Assembly (NCBI RefSeq): GCF_000299335.2
Contig: NZ_CP004387.1
Coordinates: forward strand, 1,612,001 to 1,676,000
Source of the DNA: Isoalcanivorax pacificus W11-5
Lineage (GTDB): Bacteria; Pseudomonadota; Gammaproteobacteria; Pseudomonadales; Alcanivoracaceae
Length of the DNA: 64,000 nt
Reading direction: 5' to 3'
The number at the start of each line of letters is the position of its first letter. Within the stretch, counting starts at the first letter, position 1. Positions 49,118 through 57,524 of the stretch are shown piece after piece. The notes under the pieces are model-generated. The model saw nothing but the letters and a program-made list of their open reading frames with translations. It ran no database searches and was not told where the DNA came from. Position numbers and translations under genes: made by a program.

Positions 49118-49260
49118 CAGGCTGTTGAAGACAGCCTGTGCTGACGGCTGATCAGGCCGTCAGCAAAATCAAACGCGACAAGCGGTTGATTTTCCGTGTC
49201 CACCTTTGCGGACCTGCGCCGCAAAGGTGGCTTGAAAAAGCATCTTCGATGCTTTTTCAA
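49118..49260. repeat. cluster of five consecutive hairpins upstream of exbB-like gene
   Basis: Five perfect or near-perfect stems abut each other: CAGGCTGT/ACAGCCTG (49118-49138), TGCTGACGGC/GCCGTCAGCA (49139-49165), AAAATCAA/TTGATTTT with inner CGC/GCG (49165-49193), CCACCTTTGCGG/CCGCAAAGGTGG (49200-49230) and TTGAAAAAGCATC/GATGCTTTTTCAA (49232-49260). The last one has T-runs and could act as a partial terminator. The cluster fills the 199-base gap between the small exported protein and the ExbB-like gene, inside the operon. Confidence 0.85.
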
Positions 49261-49267
49261 CACCCTG
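49231..49267. repeat. 37-nt dispersed hairpin repeat, copy 2
   Basis: CTTGAAAAAGC at the start, CAACACCCTG at the end; 31 of 37 bases match 6274-6310 without gaps. In this copy the hairpin is perfect (13-bp stem). Confidence 0.6.
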
Positions 49268-49278
49268 ATAGGGTGAAG

Positions 49279-49569
49279 TCAGTCCAGGAACAGGCTGTCG
49301 TCCTGGCTGCGCTGGTTCAGCAACTGGTGGTATTCCACCTCGCGCATCAGCACATCCGGGTCCAGCGGTTCCAGTACCCGGTCGAGCAGTGCCGAGGTCG
49401 GGTCCTTGCGTTCGAGTTTTACTTCGCGGTCTTTCCAGGGCACCACGTTGAGCACGGTGGGGGCTTCCTGGGTGCCGATGATGTTGGTGCCCACGGCCGG
49501 TTCGGCGTCCTGGGCGTGGGCACAGAACGGGATCAGCAGCAGGGCGGGCAGCAGCAGGCGCAAGCTCAT
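49279..49569 (-). CDS. small exported protein of the envelope operon
   Basis: A 96-residue protein with a signal peptide (MSLRLLLPALLLIPFCAHA, cut before QDAE). The mature part has about 77 residues, mostly charged, with EVKLERKDPTSALLDRVLEPL and DVLMREVEYHQLLNQRSQDD. I do not recognise a family. It overlaps the upstream TPR lipoprotein gene by four bases and precedes the hairpin cluster; the context suggests a periplasmic part of the complex. Confidence 0.65.
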   Translation of the reverse strand: MSLRLLLPALLLIPFCAHAQDAEPAVGTNIIGTQEAPTVLNVVPWKDREVKLERKDPTSALLDRVLEPLDPDVLMREVEYHQLLNQRSQDDSLFLD

Positions 49570-50270
49570 GATTTGTTGTCCTCTGCGGCGACGGCGGCCT
49601 GGGGCACGCGCCGTTCAAGGTCGGTGATCCAGTTGGCGACGGTCTGGTCCGGCTGTTTCTGTAACGCCTGGTAGCGACGGAAATGCGCCAGCGCGTCGGC
49701 GGGCTGTTGCAGGTACAGCTCGGCCAGCACGCCGAGATTGAAATGGGCGCGGGCGTACATCGGGTCGAGCGTGACGGCCTGCTGATAATGCGCGGCGGCT
49801 TCATCAAAACGGCCCTGCTCGCGCAGTGCCAGCCCCAGTGCGTTATGTGCATACGGGTTGCGTGCATTGACCTGGAGCGCGCGGCGCAGCGCGTTTTCCG
49901 CGTCGTCAAAACGGTCCTGCTGCAAGGCGATCAGGCCCAGGTTCACCCACGGGCCGGACAGCAGCGGATAGCGTTCGGCGATGTCGCGGAACAGGCTTTC
50001 CGCGCGCGCCGCGTCGCCATCGCGCAGCGCCTGCAGGGCATTGAAATAATCATTCATGGCGGCGGCTGCCATCGGTTCTGCAGCAGCATCGTGAGGCACC
50101 GGCGGGATATGCACGGCATCGCTGTCGGCGGCGGCCGAGCCGGTGCGCTGGTCAGCATAGCGCGATACGGCCCGTTCGCCGTCGCCGGGCACAGGGGTGG
50201 TGCTGCAACCGTGCAGTAGCGCTGTGCTGCACAGCAAGGCCAGCGACAGCTTAGTAAATGATGTCGACAT
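49566..50270 (-). CDS. TPR lipoprotein
   Basis: A 234-residue outer-membrane-type lipoprotein with lipobox LLHGC (about residue 22) and Ser-Thr after the Cys. Residues about 75-215 contain four to five TPR units: NALQALRDGDAARAESLFRDI, WVNLGLIALQQDRFDDAENA, AHNALGLALREQGRFDEAAA, AHFNLGVLAELYLQQPADAL. ATG 50270 is chosen because the lipoprotein signal then begins directly; it overlaps the end of the 1005-residue gene by about 20 bases. It is similar in build to the TPR lipoprotein AglT/GltE of Myxococcus, but this is based on pattern only. Confidence 0.8.
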   Translation of the reverse strand: MSTSFTKLSLALLCSTALLHGCSTTPVPGDGERAVSRYADQRTGSAAADSDAVHIPPVPHDAAAEPMAAAAMNDYFNALQALRDGDAARAESLFRDIAERYPLLSGPWVNLGLIALQQDRFDDAENALRRALQVNARNPYAHNALGLALREQGRFDEAAAHYQQAVTLDPMYARAHFNLGVLAELYLQQPADALAHFRRYQALQKQPDQTVANWITDLERRVPQAAVAAEDNKS

Positions 50271-53268
50271 AGGGTTCGACCTGTTCAAATTTCGCGTAAC
50301 GTCCCGGCAGCAATTCGCCCAGCGCGGCGAAGCTCTGTTTGACCCACTCGTCATAGATGTCGTCCACCACCAGATCGGTGTTGGCGATCAGGATATCGAT
50401 GGCCTGGTCTTCATACGGCAGCGCCTGTTCCTCCAGCAGCAGCTCGTACATTTCCAGTTCCAGCTCGTCCAGATTGCCGGGGCGTTCGCTGTCCATGATG
50501 TCGAGGGCGAGCTGACGGTACATTTCGCCGATCTTGTAGTTGGCGGCGGTGGCGAACTCGGCCACGCCGATGGCGGCGACCTGCTCATAGCTGGCCAGTG
50601 CACTGCGCATGGCGGTGGTTTTCTGCTCCAGGCTGCGGCGCAGCGGCTGGGTCAGGCGAATGTCGCGGAACGTCTCGAACTTCGGTTCGGCCAGGGTGAA
50701 GGCCGCCCAGGCGCCCAGGTAGGCAATGCGCACGCTGGGGGCATCGCCGGCGTCGCGCCAGGTCTGGATCAGCTTGTCGAGCCAGAAGTCGCGGCGTTCC
50801 AGGTCGCCGCCTTTTTCATACAGCGAGGTCAGGCGGTACTGGGCTTCGGCGCGCACGTCGATCGGGTCCGGGTAGGCCCAGACGTATTTGCGATACAGCC
50901 GCACGGAGCCGGCCAGGTCGTCGGCACGGTCCTGCATTTCGGCAGCCTGCCAGAGCGCCTGCTGGCCCAGCTCGGGATCGCTGTCGGCGTAAGTGTCGGC
51001 AATGCGTTCCAGCTCCAGCGCGGCAGCGCCGAAGTTGCCGGTCTTTTCATAGGCCAGCGCCAGTTTGTCCGGCACGGTGGCGGTGAGCGGATCATCCGGA
51101 TAGCGCCTGCGGAAATCTTCCAGGATGGTGATAGCGCTGCCGTGGTCTGCCAGCTCCAGGTACAGGGTGGCGGCATCGAATTCTGCGTTCTTGCGGATGC
51201 TCGCCTGCGGATACACGTCGGCGACGCGCAGGAACATGGCGGCCGCAGCGGCCAGCTCGCCGGTTTCCTGCAGGCCTTCGGCCTGACGATACACGCTGGC
51301 GGCGAGGCGTTCCTGGTAGGTGGTCTTTTCCGTGGCGCTCAGGCTGGGCAGGCCGATCAGGGTGCTGTAGGCGTACTCCGCCACATCGTAGCGGCCCAGA
51401 TCGAATTCGCCGTTGGCAATGGTGGCCCAGCCGTAGCGCAGCATGTCCGCCGGCGGTGGCGGCTGGCGATTGACCAGCAGGCCGGCGGTGGCGACGGCGC
51501 CGGTGACGTCGTTGCGCGAGAGCTGGTCTTCGCTGACGTTGTACAGCACCTGCGCTGCCTGTTCGTGCGCGGGCCAGGCGGCGGCGAAGCGCAGGCCGCT
51601 GGCAATCTTGCGTTGCAGCCAGGCGTCGCGGGCGGCGGCCTGCTGTTCGGTGTCGGCGGGCAGGCCGCCCATCAGTGCCTGATAGGCCACCAGCGCGAAA
51701 TAACCGGCGCTGTCGGCGTCGGCGTAGTCCGGATATTCGTAGGCCGTGCGCTCGAATTCTGCCACGGCGCCCGCGTAGTCCTGCGCGGCGTACAGGGCTT
51801 CGGCATAGCGGTGATTGATGCTGGCCTGATTGGCTGCCGGGGGCGGTGTGTCCAGGTATTCGCGGTACCAGCGCACTGGCGCGGCGTAGGCTTCTGCGGG
51901 GGAGGCCTGCTTGCCGGCAGTCTGCTGCGCCAGCGCGTGGTAGTGCTGGGCCAGGTCGAGAATATGGCCTTTCAGCAGGTCCACATAACCGGCGCGGATA
52001 TCCGGCTGGGCGGCCCAGAAGCGGCTGTTGACGCCGTAGCGCTCGACGAACTGTTCCTTCGCCGGCAGCACCAGCGTCGGGAAACCACCTTTCTGGTAGG
52101 CCTCGATCTGCAGGGTGGAGAATTCCGGTGCGCGTGGACCGTCCGGGTAGGTGCTGACGAAACGGTCGTAGCTGTCGGCGGCGTCGCGGAAGCGTTCCTG
52201 CTGCAGATAGGTGTCGCCCAGGTTGCGATAGACATCGCCTTCGTAGGGGCGGCTGCCGTGCTCGGCAAACCACTGGTGTACAGACTCGGCGCCGTCGAGA
52301 TTGGTAAAGGTCAGGCTGATGACGCGCGCGGTATCCTGCATCAGCTTGGCCTGCATGGTGGCCGGGTTGTCCAGTTCGGGTTTGCCATGCAGACGGTCGG
52401 TGAGCGCAAAGAACTGTGTCAGCGCGAGCCGGTAGTCGCCGAGCTTGTAATGGCTCCAGCCCAGCTTGTACAGCGATTGCAGCAGGAAGTCGTTATCGCC
52501 GCCGGTGCGGATCACTGCGCCGTAGGCGTCGGCGGCGGTGTCGAATTCGCTGTTGGCGAACAGCAACTCGCCGCGGCGGAATTGCGCCTCGACGTAGTAC
52601 TCGCTGTCCGGGTGTTCGCGCACCAGGGCTTCCAGTGACTGCAACGAACCGTTCAGGTCGCCGGCCAGGTCGTAGGCCTTGGCCAGCTGGTACCAGGCGT
52701 CGGCACGTTCGGCCGGGTCGCGGGTGCTTTCCAGCAGGGTGCGATAGAGCAGGATGGCGGTGCGGAAATCGGTATCGAGATCGGCGTCCTGCAGGTTGGA
52801 GCGCATGTCGCCGGCCAGGCCGAGCAGGGCGTAACGCTGTTCGCGGTCGGTGGCGGTTTCGGCTTCGCGCAGGAAATTCTCGTACAGCATGCGATCAATG
52901 TTGCGATCATATTCGCCGGTGGTGTCCACCGACGGCGCAGCCTGTTGTGCGGGGTCATCAAAGCTGCGGCGTTCGGCGGTGTTCATGGCCAGGTCGGCCA
53001 TGCGGCGCAGCGGCCGGGCGCGCTGTTCCGGTTCCGGCAGCAGGGCAATGGCGCGGCGGTAGTTTTCCAGCGCCATTTCCGGGGAGGCGTTTTCCAGTGC
53101 TTTTTGTTCGATGACGATGTCGTGCTGTTCCAGATCTGCGAGCGTCGTGCCGCTGTAGCGGCCGGCGGCGGGATCGGCGGGCGGTGCGCTGGCGCAGCCG
53201 GCAAAGGTCAGCGTGCCGGACACGAGCATGATGGCTGCGGACAGCCGTTGCAGGGGAAAACGTCTCAT
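50251..53268 (-). CDS. very large TPR lipoprotein (1005 residues)
   Basis: Lipobox TFAGC at about residue 25 marks it as an outer-membrane-type lipoprotein. The remaining 980 residues are a long solenoid of helical repeats of TPR/Sel1-like type (for example ADAWYQLAKAYDLAGDLNGS, YVEAQFRRGELLFANSEFDT, YRNLGDTYLQQERFRDAADS, YTEKTGNFGAAALELERIA-like), with no enzymatic motif. Such solenoids are scaffolds that bind several partners. It overlaps the upstream TPR gene by four bases and the downstream one by about 20. It may be the periplasmic scaffold of the ExbB/ExbD-driven complex, analogous to the large TPR proteins of the Glt machine. Confidence 0.8.
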   Translation of the reverse strand: MRRFPLQRLSAAIMLVSGTLTFAGCASAPPADPAAGRYSGTTLADLEQHDIVIEQKALENASPEMALENYRRAIALLPEPEQRARPLRRMADLAMNTAERRSFDDPAQQAAPSVDTTGEYDRNIDRMLYENFLREAETATDREQRYALLGLAGDMRSNLQDADLDTDFRTAILLYRTLLESTRDPAERADAWYQLAKAYDLAGDLNGSLQSLEALVREHPDSEYYVEAQFRRGELLFANSEFDTAADAYGAVIRTGGDNDFLLQSLYKLGWSHYKLGDYRLALTQFFALTDRLHGKPELDNPATMQAKLMQDTARVISLTFTNLDGAESVHQWFAEHGSRPYEGDVYRNLGDTYLQQERFRDAADSYDRFVSTYPDGPRAPEFSTLQIEAYQKGGFPTLVLPAKEQFVERYGVNSRFWAAQPDIRAGYVDLLKGHILDLAQHYHALAQQTAGKQASPAEAYAAPVRWYREYLDTPPPAANQASINHRYAEALYAAQDYAGAVAEFERTAYEYPDYADADSAGYFALVAYQALMGGLPADTEQQAAARDAWLQRKIASGLRFAAAWPAHEQAAQVLYNVSEDQLSRNDVTGAVATAGLLVNRQPPPPADMLRYGWATIANGEFDLGRYDVAEYAYSTLIGLPSLSATEKTTYQERLAASVYRQAEGLQETGELAAAAAMFLRVADVYPQASIRKNAEFDAATLYLELADHGSAITILEDFRRRYPDDPLTATVPDKLALAYEKTGNFGAAALELERIADTYADSDPELGQQALWQAAEMQDRADDLAGSVRLYRKYVWAYPDPIDVRAEAQYRLTSLYEKGGDLERRDFWLDKLIQTWRDAGDAPSVRIAYLGAWAAFTLAEPKFETFRDIRLTQPLRRSLEQKTTAMRSALASYEQVAAIGVAEFATAANYKIGEMYRQLALDIMDSERPGNLDELELEMYELLLEEQALPYEDQAIDILIANTDLVVDDIYDEWVKQSFAALGELLPGRYAKFEQVEPYVDIIY

Positions 53269-55184
53269 GGGCGGTCCCCCCGTCCGCTGTTGGCGGAGGT
53301 GTCCTGCAAGCGGGCCGCAGACAGGTGTGCCTCGGCCAGGTGCTCGCCCAGACGCACGCGCTGCTGCGCGAGCACCCGCAAGGCGTCGTTTTTCAGCACC
53401 TGCCCCAGATCATTGATGGCGCTATCGGCGTCGGCCAGCAGCCGGTCGATGCGTTGTTCTTGTGCGTTCAGACGTGCCCCCAGGTCACTGCGCAGCGCTA
53501 GGCTGGCATCCCGCACCAGTTGTTCCAGTGCCGCAATACGCAGGCCGACCAGTTCGGCGTCGGTGCGCAGGGCAGCACTGTCCTGTTCTTGTCGCTGGCG
53601 TTGTTCCGGGGCCTGGTTTGCAATGTCCCACAGCAGCAGTCCGCGCAGGCGAGCGAGACGGTCACGCTGTCTGCTGCTGCCACGGCCGCTGTCGAGCAGG
53701 GCGTCGATGCGCTGCCACATGATCAGTTGCGGCAGGCCAGCCAGATCTTCCGGTGTGTCGATGTCCAGTTGCCGGGGCATCCCCATCGCCAGCAACATCG
53801 TGCTGTCTGAGAGTTGTTGTTGCTGTTGGCGCAAGGCCACCAGCTCAGCACGTATGCGCGGCAGAATACCATCGAGCTGGTGCTGTCGCTGTGACAGAGT
53901 CGCCAGTAACACCGGCAGTTCACGCTGGTGCCGGGCGAGGGTGTCACGCAGGCGTACCAGCTGCTGATACTGGCGATAGTTCTCGGCGAAACCACGTTCG
54001 GCGAACAGCGCATGCAGATACGTTACCTGTGCTCCCCGGGCAGTGCCGAAGCGGGTCAGCCAGGCCATCGGGTCGCTGCTGCGGCTGTCCACCTGGTCCG
54101 GGGTGAGGCTGGCCAGCCAGCCGGCCTCGTCGACGCTGCGGATGGCCTGTTCGATGTCACGCAATGCGTTCCGGAATTGCTCGGCGGCGAAACGGTAACC
54201 GGCCAGCGCCTGGGTCTGTGCACCGAGGTCTTCGTAGGCGCGCGGGGCCAGCAGCATGGCTTCCTGCACGGATTCGTGCGCCGGGTTGCGGCGTACCAGC
54301 TCCAGCCACAAGGGCAGGGCGGCGCGTGCAGCACCGCGTTCGTAGTTGGCCAGGCCGAGCGCCATCAGGGCTTCGTTGGAAAACGGGCCGTCGGCGCGGA
54401 TGCGAAGCAGGGCGGCGCGGGCCTGGTCGAAGCGCTGGCGTTGCAGCTCGGTCAGGCCGATGGCCAGGGCGGCGCGGTCTTTCAGGGCATTGATTTCCTC
54501 ATCGCCCGGCGGCAGCCCGGCAACACGGTCGAGCCGGGCCAGGCCGGCGTCGGTCTGGTCGGCGCGGATCATGGCCACGCCGATGTTGTAGCCGGCGTAC
54601 GCGCCGGCCAGGCTGTTCGGGTCGACGGCGTCCAGTTCGCGGGTGGCGGCGCGGAATTCGCCCTGGTTGATCAGGATGTTGGCCAGCATCAGTTGCCGGC
54701 GCGGTTGTTGTTCGGGTTTCAGGTCGCGCAGGCGGTTGCTTTCCAGAATGTCACGCGCGGCGTCGTACTGCCCCTGGCGATAGTGCAGGTCGGCCTTGTG
54801 CAGCCAGGTTTCCGCGCGGGTGCGGGAGAGGATGTCCTGCTTGAGCAGACGATCGAAGATTTCCTCGGCCTGGGCGGGCAGCCCGTAGTTGACGAACAGT
54901 TCACCGAGCAATAGTTCGGCATACTCGGTGTGCTCGTCGAACAGGCCGCGCACCTGGTTTACTTTCAGCCCGGACAGGGCGGCGAACTGATGATCGCTGT
55001 AGTAATCGAAAATCGCTTCGCCGAACGCCAGATAGCGCTGTTCTTCCAGCCCGAGTGACAGCGGGCCGAGCGGGATGTCCTCGAACAGTACCAGGCGGGT
55101 GCTGCTCTCCTGGGCGCTGGCCGACGTCAACGCCATCAGCACGCCCAGCGCCACGGCGCCGAGTCGACGGGGAAGGCGGCGCAT
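53265..55184 (-). CDS. exported TPR protein
   Basis: A 639-residue protein with a signal peptide (MRRLPRRLGAVALGVLMALT, cut after ASA) and TPR-like repeats over about 60-370 (LLGELFVNYGLPAQAEEIFD, ETWLHKADLHYRQGQYDAAR, MALGLANYERGAARAALPL). The C-terminal 270 residues form long coiled-coil-like helices (LRDTLARHQRELPVLLATL, RLGEHLAEAHLSAARLQ). No lipobox. ATG 55184 follows the upstream stop by three bases; an ATG at 55199 is less likely. Probably a periplasmic scaffold. Confidence 0.75.
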   Translation of the reverse strand: MRRLPRRLGAVALGVLMALTSASAQESSTRLVLFEDIPLGPLSLGLEEQRYLAFGEAIFDYYSDHQFAALSGLKVNQVRGLFDEHTEYAELLLGELFVNYGLPAQAEEIFDRLLKQDILSRTRAETWLHKADLHYRQGQYDAARDILESNRLRDLKPEQQPRRQLMLANILINQGEFRAATRELDAVDPNSLAGAYAGYNIGVAMIRADQTDAGLARLDRVAGLPPGDEEINALKDRAALAIGLTELQRQRFDQARAALLRIRADGPFSNEALMALGLANYERGAARAALPLWLELVRRNPAHESVQEAMLLAPRAYEDLGAQTQALAGYRFAAEQFRNALRDIEQAIRSVDEAGWLASLTPDQVDSRSSDPMAWLTRFGTARGAQVTYLHALFAERGFAENYRQYQQLVRLRDTLARHQRELPVLLATLSQRQHQLDGILPRIRAELVALRQQQQQLSDSTMLLAMGMPRQLDIDTPEDLAGLPQLIMWQRIDALLDSGRGSSRQRDRLARLRGLLLWDIANQAPEQRQRQEQDSAALRTDAELVGLRIAALEQLVRDASLALRSDLGARLNAQEQRIDRLLADADSAINDLGQVLKNDALRVLAQQRVRLGEHLAEAHLSAARLQDTSANSGRGDRP

Positions 55185-55186
55185 GG

Positions 55187-55702
55187 TCACTCGTCCCATT
55201 CACGGAATTCGAAGCGGTGCTGCATGGCGTCAAGATCGTCCACCACGCGCAGTTCGATCAGCTTCCGTCCGGGGCCTTTGTCGAAGGTATAGGAAGTGGT
55301 TTTCTGGTAATCCTTGCCGCGCGGGTCGTAGCCGGTAATGGTGGCTTCGAGCACGTTGCGCCCGCTCTGGATGTTACCGGTGTACAGGCGCTGGATGCCG
55401 CCCTTGGTCAGTGCGTCGAACTCGGCATCCGTGTAGAAGTGGTAGCCGACGTGCTGACCGTTGAGGGTCAGGTTCACATCCACCAGCCGGATCGGCGTGC
55501 CGACATCCACGGACAGGAAGAACGCGGCCTGGGAGCTGGGGTAGAGGAGTTCTTCCTCAAGCAGCGTCAGGTCACGGTTGAGGTCGAGCACACCTTGCTT
55601 GAGAGTCTGGATACGCTGGGAAAGCCCTTCGTCCTGGGCAACGGCAACTTGCACACAACCCACCATGGCCGCGAGGACCATGAGTACGTGTCGGATTTTC
55701 AT
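55187..55702 (-). CDS. small exported protein, first gene of the envelope operon
   Basis: A 171-residue protein with a signal peptide (about residues 1-22, ending QVAVA). The helix QRIQTLKQGVLDLNRDLTLLEEELL is a probable coiled coil; the C-terminal part (about 60-165) is rich in beta strands (VGTPIRLVDVNLTLNGQHVGY, GRNVLEATITGYDPRGKDY). No family is recognised. As the first gene of the operon it probably has the promoter in the 281-base gap shared with pdxB; it is followed by three TPR genes and the ExbB/ExbD/TonB-like genes. Confidence 0.65.
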   Translation of the reverse strand: MKIRHVLMVLAAMVGCVQVAVAQDEGLSQRIQTLKQGVLDLNRDLTLLEEELLYPSSQAAFFLSVDVGTPIRLVDVNLTLNGQHVGYHFYTDAEFDALTKGGIQRLYTGNIQSGRNVLEATITGYDPRGKDYQKTTSYTFDKGPGRKLIELRVVDDLDAMQHRFEFREWDE

Positions 55703-55983
55703 TGTTATGGCCTGAGGCTGTTTTTATGTATGTATCACTGGCCGCGAGAGACGACCTATTTCCTGATATCTGAGCCACGTCGCAGTCTCCACCCCGATTG
55801 CGTCGCGGAAGCCTCTTTGTAACTGAGAAGAAAGACTTAAATCAAGTCCGGTGGGTGCAGGCTTTTCTTCCGGTGGCGGGCGTTGCGGCCAACATCGGGG
55901 CTTGCTATCGCCGGATCATGCCGAAGCGGTGTCTTTTTTGCCGGGGGCGGTATCATGGCCGGCGCTGCCGCCGGAGGAATATT

Positions 55984-57165
55984 GTGACGAACGTGCCGAC
56001 CATCATTGCTGATGAAAACATGCCTGCGCTGGAACTGTTCAGCGGGTTGGGCGAGGTGCGCACCGTGCCCGGCCGGCCGCTGCCGCGTGCTGCACTGACC
56101 GGGGCACAGGTGCTGCTGGTGCGCTCGGTGACGCGGGTGGACGAAGCGCTGCTGGCCGGCACGTCGGTGCGGTTTGTCGGCTCGGCCACGATTGGCACCG
56201 ATCATGTGGACCTGGATTATCTGGCGCGGGCCGGCATCCGCTTTGCCCACGCGCCGGGCTGCAATGCGATGGCGGTGGCGGAATATGTGTTGCAGGCGGT
56301 ACTGGCCTGGGCGCTGGACAATGGCCGCGCACTGCAGCGTTTGCGCGTCGGCCTCGTCGGGCTGGGCAATGTGGGGCGCAGTGTGGCCGGCCTGCTGGAG
56401 GCAGTGGGCTGTACGGTGGTGGCCAGCGACCCGCCGCAGGTGGAGGCCGGCGCGCAGACGGCGGTGCCGCTCGGGACACTTGAACAGGTGCTGGCCTGCG
56501 ATGTGATCAGCCTGCATGTGCCATTGACCACCGCCGGCCCGCACCCGACACACCATCTGCTGGATGCCGCCCGGCTGGCAGCGCTGACCCCCGCGCAATT
56601 GCTGATCAACACCTGCCGGGGGCCAGTGATCGATAACCGGGCCCTGCTGGCGCGGCTTGAAGCCGGGCAGGGGCCGGTGACGGTGCTGGATGTGTGGGAG
56701 CAGGAGCCGCAGGTGCCGCCGGCGCTGCTGGCTGCGGTGTGGCGTGGTTCGCCGCATATCGCCGGCTACAGTGTCGAGGGCAAGGTGCGGGGGACCTGGA
56801 TGTTGTACCGGGCGCTCGGCCAGTGGCTGGGTGTGGATGCCTCACGTGCGATGCCGCAACAGGCGCCCGTCCGGACGTGGGAAGCGCCGGTGGCATCCAT
56901 GGCGGACCTGCTGGCGCTGTTGCGCACGGCCTACCGGCCGGAAGAGGACCACCGGCTACTGCGCGAGGCCATGGGCCTGCCGCCGGAGGGTGGGTCTCGG
57001 GAAACGTGGGTGCCGCTGACGGATGTCACGCGGGGCACGAATTTCGATCAGTTAAGAAAGACGTACCGGGTACGTCATGAAACAGCGGGTCTGCGGGTCA
57101 CCGGCGCGGTGGCACCGGTGTGGCAGACCGTGCTCAGCCGGCTTGGCGTTGTTGTGTCGCAGTAG
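55984..57165 (+). CDS. pdxB: erythronate-4-phosphate dehydrogenase
   Basis: This 393-residue NAD-dependent enzyme oxidises 4-phosphoerythronate in pyridoxal 5'-phosphate synthesis. The N-terminus IIADENMPALELFSGLGEVRTVPGR is diagnostic. The Rossmann motif is GLVGLGNVGRS; the catalytic Arg lies in NTCRGPVIDN, the Glu in DVWEQEP and the His in SPHIAGYS. The C-terminal PdxB dimerisation domain is present. Start GTG 55984 with GGAGGA upstream. Other vitamin-B6 genes are not in the window. Confidence 0.95.
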   Translation: MTNVPTIIADENMPALELFSGLGEVRTVPGRPLPRAALTGAQVLLVRSVTRVDEALLAGTSVRFVGSATIGTDHVDLDYLARAGIRFAHAPGCNAMAVAEYVLQAVLAWALDNGRALQRLRVGLVGLGNVGRSVAGLLEAVGCTVVASDPPQVEAGAQTAVPLGTLEQVLACDVISLHVPLTTAGPHPTHHLLDAARLAALTPAQLLINTCRGPVIDNRALLARLEAGQGPVTVLDVWEQEPQVPPALLAAVWRGSPHIAGYSVEGKVRGTWMLYRALGQWLGVDASRAMPQQAPVRTWEAPVASMADLLALLRTAYRPEEDHRLLREAMGLPPEGGSRETWVPLTDVTRGTNFDQLRKTYRVRHETAGLRVTGAVAPVWQTVLSRLGVVVSQ

Positions 57166-57319
57166 CCGGGTAGTGCCAGGCGCGCTCCAGATGCGCACAA
57201 GCCTGCTGTACCATATCTTCCGTGATCGGGATTTCGCGTCCCTGTGCATCGATCAGGGCGGCACCATTGAAATCCTTTTCCCAATCTGGTGTGGCCTGGG
57301 TGTCGGTTTTCCGGTTCAT
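57134..57319 (-). CDS. PA1571-family small protein
   Basis: A 61-residue protein with the pattern FNGAALIDAQGREIPITEDMVQQACAHLERAW, typical of the PA1571 family of unknown function in Pseudomonas and relatives. No signal peptide or transmembrane helix. It overlaps the last 32 bases of the convergent pdxB. The start is ATG 57319, with AGGTGAACC just upstream on the minus strand. Confidence 0.7.
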   Translation of the reverse strand: MNRKTDTQATPDWEKDFNGAALIDAQGREIPITEDMVQQACAHLERAWHYPATATQQRQAG

Positions 57320-57524
57320 GGTTCACCTGCCTTGATGGTTGCGTGTCAAAATGATCGGCCAGGTCAGCGACCGATACAGCCTCTACGCTACCGCGTCCGC
57401 TGCCTGCCAGCCAAGGTAAGTATTGTTTCCGGATATGACTCTTTCATGAAAAAAACACTGCATTTCGTAGCTCTCTTATGCAAAAAACAGCGGCTTTGCC
57501 GGTAGCGGCCGAGGAGGCAGGGTG

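Noticed and set aside
50197..52638. 813-codon open frame antisense to the large TPR lipoprotein
   Set aside because: Shadow of the lipoprotein gene, which has a lipobox and TPR repeats and fits the operon.
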